A stretch of DNA of 37,288 nt. It comes from Lachnospiraceae bacterium. Its GTDB lineage: Bacteria; Bacillota; Clostridia; Lachnospirales; Lachnospiraceae. The stretch is taken from the NCBI GenBank assembly GCA_021199655.1, contig JAJQHQ010000032.1:1-37288 (forward strand), in the 5' to 3' direction. Shown piece by piece: positions 31,109-37,288 of the stretch (its first letter is position 1; each line of letters opens with the position of its first letter). The notes under the pieces were generated by a model. That model searched no databases. It saw only the letters and a list, made by a program, of their open reading frames with translations, and was not told the DNA's origin. The position numbers were made by a program, and so were the translations under genes.

Positions 31109-31921
31109 ATGTTCCGGTATGAGTGTAAAAAATTCCTGAACTGGAAACTGTTTCTTTGCCTGCTGATCCTGTTGGGTATTTCCTGTACGATTTCCTTCCT
31201 GCGCTACAAAGGGGTCTCGCAGGCGAGTGATACGGCGGTCAGTGAGGAATTATACCGGGAATATGGCGGAGAACTTACGGAGGAAAAGCTGAAACGGATT
31301 GAAGAATTAAAAGAAGAATGCGACCGTGTTCTCGCCCAGGAGACAGAGATGGAAGGAAAATACAGCCGGCGTGAAATAGATGCAGACACCTATCTTGCCT
31401 ACCGGGAGCAATATCATGATTACTATAGTCGGCGCGAGGCGATAGAAGCATTTTATGAGCGCAGCCTGCAGGCCGAAGAAAACGGGACATGGCTTATTTT
31501 TGATTCTTACTACGAAGAACTGGCCGGAAGCATGGATATGCGGCCTGCTCTGTTTTTTGCTATTGCTTTGATTGCGGTATTATCTGTTTCCTGCGAAAGG
31601 AAGCGGCTTTTTCGCGTACTTTGCGTCACAAAGCGGGGCCATAAAACGCTTGTCAGGACAAAGGCAGGAACTGTTTTTGCTTGCTGCGCGTTTTTAGCTA
31701 TTCTTTTTTATTTGAAAGATCTTATGCTGTTGGCGAGCTTTTCTTCCTTTTCATATTTAGAGGCACCCATTCAGAGCATTTCGGTACTTACTTCCTTTCC
31801 GGTACAAATCTCGTTAGGCGTGTGGCTTGTGTTTGCACTGATTGTGAGCTTGATCTTGTATGGTGGAATGGGAACGTTTTTGGTCTGGATTCAGATGAAT
31901 CGCTTATATGGATTCTGGTAA
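31109..31921 (+). CDS. ABC-2 type permease, second subunit, C-terminally truncated
   Basis: 270 residues from the ATG at 31109 (GAGGAGG 6-7 nt upstream; an ATG at 31106 is too close). It has the same layout as the first permease: span 1 (KLFLCLLILLGISCTISFL), an extracellular loop with a charged helix (EEKLKRIEELKEECDRVLAQ), then spans at about 148, 190 and 226. It stops after GMGTFLVWIQMNRLYGFW, about 130 residues short of its partner and lacking the last spans. The stop codon lies inside a 27-bp palindrome shared with the end of the truncated PBECR4 gene, suggesting a deletion or insertion scar. Transport function is doubtful. Confidence 0.75.
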   Translation: MFRYECKKFLNWKLFLCLLILLGISCTISFLRYKGVSQASDTAVSEELYREYGGELTEEKLKRIEELKEECDRVLAQETEMEGKYSRREIDADTYLAYREQYHDYYSRREAIEAFYERSLQAEENGTWLIFDSYYEELAGSMDMRPALFFAIALIAVLSVSCERKRLFRVLCVTKRGHKTLVRTKAGTVFACCAFLAILFYLKDLMLLASFSSFSYLEAPIQSISVLTSFPVQISLGVWLVFALIVSLILYGGMGTFLVWIQMNRLYGFW

Positions 31922-31943
31922 AGGCTCATTATGACCCTTTACC
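31917..31943. other. 27-bp palindrome at a gene-gene junction
   Basis: GGTAAAGGCTCAT (31917-31929) and ATGACCCTTTACC (31931-31943) are inverted copies with one mismatch pair around a single T. It contains the stop codons of both converging truncated genes. It could act as a bidirectional terminator or mark a recombination site. Confidence 0.7.
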
Positions 31944-32129
31944 AAAAGAAGATACACCGGTAAGATGCCTGAAGTTATCTCTGCGTGCAGAGACTATGTA
32001 ATAAGGCTCATTTATGAATGCCTTGGAGCAAAGCAGATATTCATAGTTGGCAAAGTAATACTTATATTGTGGTGCCATGTAAATGAGCGTGTTTTTGACG
32101 CGTTCTTTAAAAGAAATCTTTTCAGCCAT
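31929..32129 (-). pseudogene. Truncated PBECR4-type toxin gene, N-terminal part
   Basis: 66 codons from the ATG at 32129 (ACAGGAGAAACA upstream). The sequence SFKERVKNTLIYMAPQYKYY, FANYEYLLCSKAFINEPYYI, then RDNFRHLTGV matches the N-terminus of PBECR4 proteins, including the xNFxHxTGV block seen in the complete member at 24367-24987. It stops just after this block, losing about two thirds of the protein. Upstream, in transcript order, are a promoter (32348-32320), two pseudoknot repeats (32268-32204), a hairpin (32178-32153) and the ribosome binding site, as in a type III toxin-antitoxin locus. Confidence 0.65.
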
Positions 32130-32152
32130 TGTTTCTCCTGTTTGTGCAAAGC

Positions 32153-32178
32153 AAAGGAGTGGACGACGCCACTCCTTT
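32153..32178 (-). terminator. Hairpin between pseudoknot repeats and PBECR4 fragment
   Basis: A perfect 10-bp stem AAAGGAGTGG / CCACTCCTTT with a 6-nt loop. On the minus strand it follows the repeats and is followed by GCTTTGC, so termination would be partial. A leaky terminator at this place is the type III arrangement. Confidence 0.6.
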
Positions 32179-32203
32179 ACTAATTTTTCACAGTTTATTC
32201 TGC

Positions 32204-32268
32204 AATGGGAATGGGTTTTAGGTCTCCATCCCGACCAATGGGACAGGTTTAATGTCTCTGCCCCGACA
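32204..32268 (-). ncRNA. Candidate antitoxin RNA: two covarying pseudoknot repeats
   Basis: On the minus strand, unit 1 (32268-32237, 32 nt) and unit 2 (32236-32204, 33 nt) are adjacent. In unit 1, TGTC pairs with GACA and GGGGCA with TGTCCC. In unit 2, GGTC pairs with GACC and GGGATGG with CCATTCCC (one bulge). The strand order A-B-A'-B' makes each an H-type pseudoknot. Four base pairs differ between units with pairing kept (for example T-A to G-C at the first pair). Both units end in CCCATT. Unit length and fold are like ToxI, but the primary sequence is different from the toxI at 131-239. Confidence 0.6.
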
Positions 32269-32319
32269 GTTAAAAATATTACCATATTAAGGTAGAACCC
32301 TTTTGTTTGGTTCAATTAC

Positions 32320-32348
32320 ATTATACGCAAAAGTAAGGAAAATAGCAA
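32320..32348 (-). promoter_or_regulatory. Promoter of the pseudoknot repeat RNA
   Basis: Read on the minus strand, TTGCTA (32348-32343) and TATAAT (32325-32320) are separated by 17 bp, about 50 bp before the first repeat. Confidence 0.7.
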
Positions 32349-32439
32349 CGGAAAATTTTGAAGGTTCGCCGAAATATTTATGTTTTTATGTAATGACATA
32401 TGTAGATGGAAGAACATGGAATATATGCATATGACATCC

Positions 32440-32467
32440 TTGTACTTTTACATAGCTTTGCTACAAT
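32440..32467 (+). promoter_or_regulatory. Possible promoter of the small membrane-protein remnant
   Basis: TTGTAC (32440-32445) and TACAAT (32462-32467) with a 16-bp spacer, about 30 bp before the ATG at 32498. Confidence 0.45.
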
Positions 32468-32497
32468 AATGTCAGAGAAAAGAAGGAGGTGCCGTAT

Positions 32498-32683
32498 ATG
32501 TGGTTAATCAAATTGCCGTTCAAGATTCTGGCTGGTGTTGCTGTATTCCTGCTGAGTTTTCTGATTGCGATAGGGAGGCTGCTCGGAAATCATCAACTAT
32601 TCCAGAACCAAAGATGTATATACTGCTTACCGAAAGGCAAAATACAGCAAGAAGTTTTTGGAGGAACATTGGGAAGAAATTGA
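32498..32683 (+). pseudogene. N-terminus of an ICE-type small membrane protein
   Basis: Behind a very strong AAGGAGG site, the ATG opens MWLIKLPFKILAGVAVFLLS and IAIGRLLG, one hydrophobic span like small membrane proteins of integrative conjugative elements. After about 30 codons the frame becomes unnatural (NHQLFQNQRCIYCLPKG) because it overlaps a relaxase fragment in another frame. Confidence 0.5.
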
Positions 32684-32747
32684 TCTGCACAAGGCGGCAA
32701 AGGCTGCTTTTGTATGCGCAGAGCCGGGCAAGGTGTATTGCGGCTAA
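32592..32747 (+). pseudogene. Relaxase (MobA/MobL type) fragment
   Basis: The third forward frame reads INYSRTKDVYTAYRKAKYSK and KFLEEHWEEIDLHKAAKAAF before a stop. This matches a C-terminal region of relaxases of mobilisable elements (YSKKFxxEH ... LHKAAKxAF). Catalytic parts are absent. Together with the preceding fragment it records a lost integrative element. Confidence 0.6.
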
Positions 32748-32800
32748 AGCCGCACCCGGCTTGCGCGGGCGAGTAGGAGCCGGCAAGCTGACTCCTACTC
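32723..32800. repeat. GC-rich hairpins after the relaxase fragment
   Basis: GCCGGG (32723-32728) pairs with CCCGGC (32755-32760) and encloses GCGGCT-AA-AGCCGC. It is followed by GAGTAGGAG (32771-32779) / CTCCTACTC (32792-32800). Confidence 0.65.
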
Positions 32801-32832
32801 GATTTGCTTACGATTTTAAGGAAGATGAAGAC

Positions 32833-34185
32833 TTATTTTGAAAAATGCGGGATTTCTTCTACATCTTTCTTTTCGTTGCGGATAAAATTGCTGTTGTAGG
32901 GATAGCGGGCTATCTTTGCGCGAACCTTCATCTGGTGGGTTCCCGGAGTACCCCAGAGAATTTCCAGTTCATCACCTTCCTTTGCGTATTCGGAGTCAAT
33001 AAATGCAAGGGAGATCATACTGTTGTATGTATAGGAAATGATCCGGCCGGAGGTAATTCCGATTTCCTGCTCTCCTGAGAACACTTTGTCTGCGCGGTAA
33101 CTAAAGCTGAAATTCTGGGTGGTTGCGAAATAATTCAGATCGTAAGGTGCTGAAATATCATCGCATGGATCTGCTGCCGGGTCGAGCCTTGTAGCAAATA
33201 CTTTTCCAACATCTTCCGCATTCCATTCAAGAGTTACAACCGTACGGTGCGGTTTCTCTGCCATTTCTTCCAAAGCCTTTCTGCCGACAAAATCATGATT
33301 GAATTTCAGCAGAAATTCCCAGCCTACATCATAAGGCGTCACAAAACGCTGTTCCACATCATCTCCGGCGCTGCCGACCAAAATACGGTTAAGGTTATAG
33401 AATGCGTATTGCGGGAGGCTGCAGCAGTGCTTTGCGAGTCCTTCGCCGGATTCCAGCCACGGAAGCGGATAGTGAAGATTGATGTTCGGGAAGCCTGCTT
33501 CTGTGTGATTGAAAAGGTTATAGGTCTGAAGGCCAAGGCGGCGCGCATTAAATTTTTTGCCGCTTTCCCAGACCTTGTGGTAGATTGCCTCAAAATCAGA
33601 CATCGGACCATGGATTTCATAGGCCAGATTACCGGACATGCCAAGACGGATCACGCGGACATCCATGCCATCTACGGTCTGAATACGATGCCTTGCGAAT
33701 TTGATGTCATGGAGGTCTGCCTGAAAAGCATCCTCAAGAATCTCCAGAGACTTTTCTCCGTCAATCTGGATAAAGTATTCCTGACCGGAAATATCTTCAC
33801 CGTGTACGTCCAGATCAGAAGATTCCACATAGTAAGAAATGACAGGATTGATCCAGTAAGTTCTGTAGCGGTCTTCTGCTATGCGGATTACTACACCATC
33901 ACATAAGATCTGACCTTTTTCATTGCACAGTACCGCGTGGCGCAGCCCTTTCAGGCCAAGTGTGCTAAAATCATTTGTGCAGACCGAGTTCAGCAGTTTG
34001 GCTGCATCGGGGCCATACACATCGTAAATGGGGGATGTCAGCAGTGCTGTGCCAATCCAGGCGCTGGTCTGATATGCCTGAATTTCATCAGCAATGCCGG
34101 TATAAGAGAAAGCGGCCATAACGCCAGGCCCCTGGGGCATGATCAGGCTTGCGCCTTCCAGAGCGGGATTCATTATCTGTTCCAT
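32833..34185 (-). CDS. GcvT-like aminomethyltransferase / THF-dependent O-demethylase family protein
   Basis: 450 residues of the GcvT fold. Recognisable parts are IYDVYGPDAAKLLNSVCTND, KGLRHAVLCNEKGQILCDGV, MSGNLAYEIHGPMSDFEAIY and the C-terminal DVGWEFLLKFNHDFVGRKAL, followed by a barrel domain (SGRIISYTYNSMISLAFID). The family moves one-carbon groups to tetrahydrofolate. Longer members resembling LigM/DesA demethylate methoxylated aromatics, so an O- or N-demethylase role is as likely as glycine cleavage. No other glycine-cleavage genes are near. AAGGAGG precedes the ATG. The divergent PucR-type regulator probably controls it. Confidence 0.85.
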   Translation of the reverse strand: MEQIMNPALEGASLIMPQGPGVMAAFSYTGIADEIQAYQTSAWIGTALLTSPIYDVYGPDAAKLLNSVCTNDFSTLGLKGLRHAVLCNEKGQILCDGVVIRIAEDRYRTYWINPVISYYVESSDLDVHGEDISGQEYFIQIDGEKSLEILEDAFQADLHDIKFARHRIQTVDGMDVRVIRLGMSGNLAYEIHGPMSDFEAIYHKVWESGKKFNARRLGLQTYNLFNHTEAGFPNINLHYPLPWLESGEGLAKHCCSLPQYAFYNLNRILVGSAGDDVEQRFVTPYDVGWEFLLKFNHDFVGRKALEEMAEKPHRTVVTLEWNAEDVGKVFATRLDPAADPCDDISAPYDLNYFATTQNFSFSYRADKVFSGEQEIGITSGRIISYTYNSMISLAFIDSEYAKEGDELEILWGTPGTHQMKVRAKIARYPYNSNFIRNEKKDVEEIPHFSK

Positions 34186-34305
34186 TGAAACGACCTCCTT
34201 ATTTGGTTTATTTTAATAAAACTCTACAGGAAAAGCCTGCATGATTCAATGGTCAAATCCTTATAAATGAAAACAAAAATTCGTTATTTTTGACTGAAAA
34301 CAGGA

Positions 34306-34335
34306 TTGACATATAAAGTGATCATGGAGTAGGAT
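34306..34335 (+). promoter_or_regulatory. Promoter of the PucR-type regulator gene
   Basis: TTGACA (34306-34311) and TAGGAT (34330-34335) with an 18-bp spacer, 30 bp before the start codon, in the divergent intergenic region. Confidence 0.6.
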
Positions 34336-34364
34336 AAAAACATCCGAAAGAATGGAGCGGGGAA

Positions 34365-35969
34365 ATGGAATTAAGTATCTATATTCTTCAGGAAGAACTT
34401 CAAAAACAGGGATTTGCAATCGAAAAAGAAGCGGATGCGGAGATTTTTATTGACGGTACGGCATATTTCAATGTGAATTATCTTGCCCTGCCGGAAAATC
34501 CGGAGCAAAAGATTATTTGTGTAGATGCTGAAAATATGGAATTGTTTTTGGCAAATATAACCAGATTTCAAAAGCGGTGCGTCATCTGTTTACCCGAATG
34601 CAGGGAAGCACTTTTGAAACAGCCGGAATTACATTCGCTGATGGTGTGGGAAAAAGGCGGCGACAGAAGCCGGGCGGAAGAAATGGTTGCGGGGGTCTTT
34701 CGGTCTTATTATTCCTGGCGCGAAAAAATCATGCTGCAGATCATAGAACAAAAGGATATCCAGATGATTGTGGATACCTTGTCTTTGAAAGTTGATAATC
34801 CTTTCAGTCTGCTGGACAATAACAGTTTTATCCTTGGGCGAACAAAAAATTATGAGAATTTGCCCGCTGGTACGATCTGGGACTATATGCACGGCAGCTA
34901 TCTCAGCATTTTCGACTTTTATACCCATAAAGAGTGGAACGAGATCAGCCATCAGCTGCAGCGCAGTCCTGAGACACCGGTTCTAGTTCATCCGGATAAG
35001 GACAAACGGCATACTTACTATATTGCATCTCTTAACATAAATGGAAAGACCAATGCCTCCATAGGTTCGATGGATATTCTGGCACCATTTACAAAAGGTC
35101 AGATTGCTGTTATGGATCAGGTCAAAGAACTGCTGTTGATTTATTTAAGAACAAGATATCGTGCATCAAAATCACATATATATATCCATCAGACTTTCAA
35201 TTCTATTATGAATGGAAAAAATGTCCCGGAACAGGAAGTCTCCAAAATGCTTGACAAGAGGCATTGGCTTATGGATGGTTCGTATTACCTTATGGCGTTT
35301 CGATATCCGGTTATTTTAAATTCGGAACCGGAGCTTGCATCCTATATCAATATTATCCGTATGCAGTTTCCGAAGGCCCTCGCAGCAGTAGCGAATCAGG
35401 CGATCCTGCTGGTGCAAAGAATAGAGGACTTTCCTTTGAATGACAAAAAAACGCAGGATAAAACCAGATTGTTTTTGGAGAAAAGCGGTTTGTACTGTGG
35501 GTATAGCTTTCCATTTTATCATTTCGGGGAATGCTTTCATCATCTGGACATGGTGCTATATGCGGCAGGATATGCAGAACGTAAAAGGAAGAGACTGGTA
35601 AATTATGCTGATATTCAGTCACAGCATGTTTTGTATCAGCTTTCCGGACACACGGAAGTAAGTTACCTGGCGCATCCGCAGATTGTAAAGCTGGCGAACA
35701 GCACAAAGAAAAGTGACCGGGCGCTGGTGGACTGCCTGTATGAATATCTTCTGAATGGGTGCAGCATATCAGCAACAGTCAGGAGCATGGGTCTGCACAG
35801 GAATACAATTATCTACAGAATTCAGAAACTGGAAGAATTGTTTTCGATACAGTTTGACAGCGCTCCGGCTGAACTCAGGTTTTCTTTTCTTCTTTCATGT
35901 TTGATTGTCAGAACAGAATCAGATGAAGAATTGAGAGCGAAAGCTGGGGTTTTAACAAAAGATTTATAA
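34365..35969 (+). CDS. PucR-family transcriptional regulator
   Basis: 534 residues. An N-terminal sensing region (1-260) includes LLDNNSFILGRTKNYENLPA. A middle GGDEF-like/CdaR segment (about 275-430) follows, and a C-terminal PucR helix-turn-helix (about 455-510) has DRALVDCLYEYLLNGCSISA and GLHRNTIIYRIQKLEELF. Such regulators activate catabolic genes in response to their substrate. Divergence from the GcvT-like methyltransferase suggests a regulator-target pair, with the demethylated compound as inducer. GGAGCGGGG precedes the ATG. Confidence 0.88.
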   Translation: MELSIYILQEELQKQGFAIEKEADAEIFIDGTAYFNVNYLALPENPEQKIICVDAENMELFLANITRFQKRCVICLPECREALLKQPELHSLMVWEKGGDRSRAEEMVAGVFRSYYSWREKIMLQIIEQKDIQMIVDTLSLKVDNPFSLLDNNSFILGRTKNYENLPAGTIWDYMHGSYLSIFDFYTHKEWNEISHQLQRSPETPVLVHPDKDKRHTYYIASLNINGKTNASIGSMDILAPFTKGQIAVMDQVKELLLIYLRTRYRASKSHIYIHQTFNSIMNGKNVPEQEVSKMLDKRHWLMDGSYYLMAFRYPVILNSEPELASYINIIRMQFPKALAAVANQAILLVQRIEDFPLNDKKTQDKTRLFLEKSGLYCGYSFPFYHFGECFHHLDMVLYAAGYAERKRKRLVNYADIQSQHVLYQLSGHTEVSYLAHPQIVKLANSTKKSDRALVDCLYEYLLNGCSISATVRSMGLHRNTIIYRIQKLEELFSIQFDSAPAELRFSFLLSCLIVRTESDEELRAKAGVLTKDL

Positions 35970-36029
35970 ATACATACCAAACCAATTAATGATATAGATT
36001 TAGGAAGATGCTCATAATGCATTACAGGC

Positions 36030-36281
36030 TCATAGAAAATCCTGTAACAATGACCGCCGTGACGGAAGCCGCAGTTTTCGCAGGGCTTTTGCTTCGATTT
36101 GTCGGATTCGTTCTCTTGTGACATGGTACTGCTCACCTATTTCCTCAAGAGTCCATATTTTTCCATCCACAAATCCAAACCGAAGGCAGATTACACTCTG
36201 CTCCCGTTCTGGGAGGGTATCCAATACTTTGCTCATTTCCTGCTGCAGCATGCGCCGGTCAACGTATGTCCGTCGATCCAT
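36030..36281 (-). pseudogene. Sigma-70 factor C-terminal fragment (region 4)
   Basis: About 75 codons match region 4 of RpoD-type sigma factors: [40 protein letters not shown] and [20 protein letters not shown]. Regions 1-3 are missing; the fragment begins head to head with a truncated PAP2 gene near 36260. A start at 36281 exists, but a lone region 4 cannot form a working sigma factor. Confidence 0.75.
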
Positions 36282-36524
36282 GTGTCCTCGTCCGTTTCCA
36301 TTGCACTGGTAACTGCGAAGTCAAAGTTGTTTACAGAACACAAAGGGCGTAAGGCTGCAATCATACTGCTGATGATCCTGATTAGTATTTCTACGTTGTT
36401 CGTGAAGCAGCATTCGGTCTTAGATGTGGTATGCGGTGCGGCGGTCAGCCTTGTTCTGTATATGATTGCATATCATACGAACTGGAGAAAGCTGCTGAAA
36501 GGCAGATTAAAAGTGCTTCTTTGA
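36261..36524 (+). pseudogene. PAP2-family phosphatase C-terminal fragment
   Basis: 88 codons give [20 protein letters not shown] (PSxH motif) and FVKQHSVLDVVCGAAVSLVL (third PAP2 motif, catalytic His), with two membrane spans. The N-terminal half with the first phosphatase motif (KxxxxxxRP) is missing. The open frame upstream of 36261 is antisense to the sigma fragment and not protein-like. A terminator follows the stop. Confidence 0.75.
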
Positions 36525-36539
36525 TCGAGAAGCACTTTT
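36509..36539 (+). terminator. Terminator after the PAP2 fragment
   Basis: A perfect 12-bp stem AAAAGTGCTTCT / AGAAGCACTTTT with a 7-nt loop, overlapping the stop codon at 36522-36524. Confidence 0.85.
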
Positions 36540-36590
36540 GTATGGAAAGAGACTATTTAAAAATATTGGAATTATAATCTCGGAAAATGA

Positions 36591-36640
36591 GGGACCGACC
36601 GGAGCGGTAGCGGAGATTGCCGCTGACCAGAGGGAGGCGG
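36591..36640. repeat. Partial copy of the GACCGGAGCGG repeat
   Basis: GGGACCGACCGGAGCGG-TAGCGGAGATT matches the tail of the hairpin repeats at 1422-1442, 1526-1545 and 1567-1590 and, inverted, at 25236-25258. AGCGG/CCGCT can pair locally. The rest of 36540-36860 shows no gene. Confidence 0.65.
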
Positions 36641-36859
36641 CGTTTCCAAACGTGAGTAATGAAATGACGTTGGAATCTATCCAACATCTAAGGTCTTTTT
36701 AACATGGAAATATGACCGAAGTATGTCCGAATGATAAAAAAATCAAAACGCAAGTCTGTAAAGCTTTATTCTGTGAATCTCTGTTGTAGTACCCCTTATT
36801 TTGTGCAAGGATATCATATTCCAAAATGAAGTCTTCCAGAAAAAAGGAGGGTCGAGGTC

Positions 36860-36931
36860 ATGTCCTGTGATCCCGACGAGTATGAAAAAGAAAGATTTAT
36901 TTTAAGCACTTGCTGTTTGCTTCTGAAATAG
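36860..36931 (+). CDS. 23-codon ORF behind a strong ribosome binding site
   Basis: AAAAAAGGAGG lies about 10 nt before an ATG that opens SCDPDEYEKERFILSTCCLL and stops. It may be a small peptide or the 5' remnant of a deleted gene; nothing identifies it. Confidence 0.25.
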   Translation: MSCDPDEYEKERFILSTCCLLLK

Positions 36932-37073
36932 AGAATACTACGGCTCTGTGAAGAAAAAATGATTGACTTGTGGAAAAACCGTAAACAGATTATGACGGCT
37001 TTGTGTTTTGGTGAATGCCACTGAATCTGATTTACAGGAAGGTAGGCTGTTTGGATCAGCACAGGGGAGAAAT

Positions 37074-37235
37074 ATGGAAGCCAGAGATTTTTTACATCTA
37101 TTCATTGACAAAACAAGGCCGAATCTACTGGTTTGGGAAGTAGGCGAACGCCGAAACAACGACAGCCGGACTTTGTATGAGATCTATACAAAAGATGAGC
37201 CGACATTTACCGTAAGCTGTATAATAGAAATTTAG
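37074..37235 (+). CDS. Small hypothetical protein, possibly truncated
   Basis: 53 codons from the ATG at 37074 (AGGGGAGA upstream): EARDFLHLFIDKTRPNLLVW, EVGERRNNDSRTLYEIYTKD, then EPTFTVSCIIEI. It is globular-looking and has no recognised family. The stop at 37233-37235 is at the edge of the 55-bp repeat, so the original 3' end may have been replaced. Confidence 0.4.
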   Translation: MEARDFLHLFIDKTRPNLLVWEVGERRNNDSRTLYEIYTKDEPTFTVSCIIEI

Positions 37236-37288
37236 TGCAGCTTACGGTAAGAATTGCATAGAACATTCGGCGCTACTTTTCGTGTCTT
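37234..37288. repeat. 55-bp exact repeat, copy 2, reaching the window end
   Basis: Identical to 19745-19799. On the minus strand it would carry the last codons and stop of a second hxlR gene lying beyond the window edge. Confidence 0.95.

Noticed and set aside
32500-32841. A 113-codon forward ORF near the relaxase scraps
   Set aside because: Its frame is unnatural (Cys/Arg-rich); the protein-like sequence lies in the two other forward frames as two separate fragments.

Overview
The window looks like an accessory region of a gut Clostridia chromosome, most likely Lachnospiraceae. This is judged from strong AGGAGG-type ribosome binding sites, TTGACA/TATAAT promoters, frequent TTG and GTG starts, and protein families typical of that group (RhuM, ORF6N, PBECR4, ImmA/IrrE, surface-type Ig-like repeats). 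No rRNA, tRNA or CRISPR array was seen. The species cannot be fixed from sequence reading alone.

Left part (1-5100). A type III toxin-antitoxin locus (toxI pseudoknot repeats, terminator, toxN/abiQ-like toxin) is followed by a frameshifted TPR-like remnant, a cluster of GC-rich hairpin repeats, a WYL-domain regulator, a secreted DNA/RNA non-specific nuclease, and a small protein that shares the nuclease's C-terminal Cys/His module.

Middle left (5100-13500). A complete type I restriction-modification operon: hsdM, rhuM, hsdS, a third target-recognition half, hsdR and a small acidic protein overlapping hsdR. Twelve AATGC repeats sit exactly between the two-TRD hsdS and the third TRD. Gain of one unit or loss of two would fuse the third TRD in frame, so the locus looks phase variable.

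Middle (13500-21600). Mostly intact small operons: plsY, an hsp20 gene with a CIRCE-like operator, a 45-residue membrane protein, a YdjM-like membrane protein, an XRE/ImmA regulator-protease pair divergent from a Y-family DNA polymerase with a repeated operator motif between them, and hxlR divergent from a flavin reductase and a TauE/SafE transporter.

Scar region (21600-25700). A zinc-ribbon fragment, a serine-recombinase fragment fused to the first codons of a phage tape-measure gene, an intact ORF6N-PLD gene, phage tail-region and capsid fragments, a partial second copy of the hsdM promoter and first 71 codons, and an intact PBECR4-type nuclease gene. Upstream of that nuclease is a promoter, two 52-nt tandem repeats, a terminator-like hairpin and a large multi-arm hairpin array.

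Right part (25700-37288). A BlaI/BlaR1 pair whose BlaR1 carries surface-type sensor domains instead of a penicillin-binding domain, a membrane-anchored DUF5050-like protein, and an ABC-2 transporter whose last permease is truncated. It abuts, tail to tail, a truncated PBECR4 gene that is itself preceded by a promoter, two covarying pseudoknot repeats and a hairpin, i.e. a type III-like layout with a toxin family not usually assigned to type III. Then come relaxase/ICE scraps, a GcvT-like methyltransferase divergent from a PucR-type regulator, a sigma-factor fragment head to head with a PAP2 fragment, and a 55-bp exact repeat of the hxlR 3' end at the window edge.

The main candidates for something new are: PBECR4 genes with upstream tandem structured RNA (two loci here), the repeat-switched three-TRD HsdS, and a dispersed family of covarying hairpins with a fixed AGT loop.
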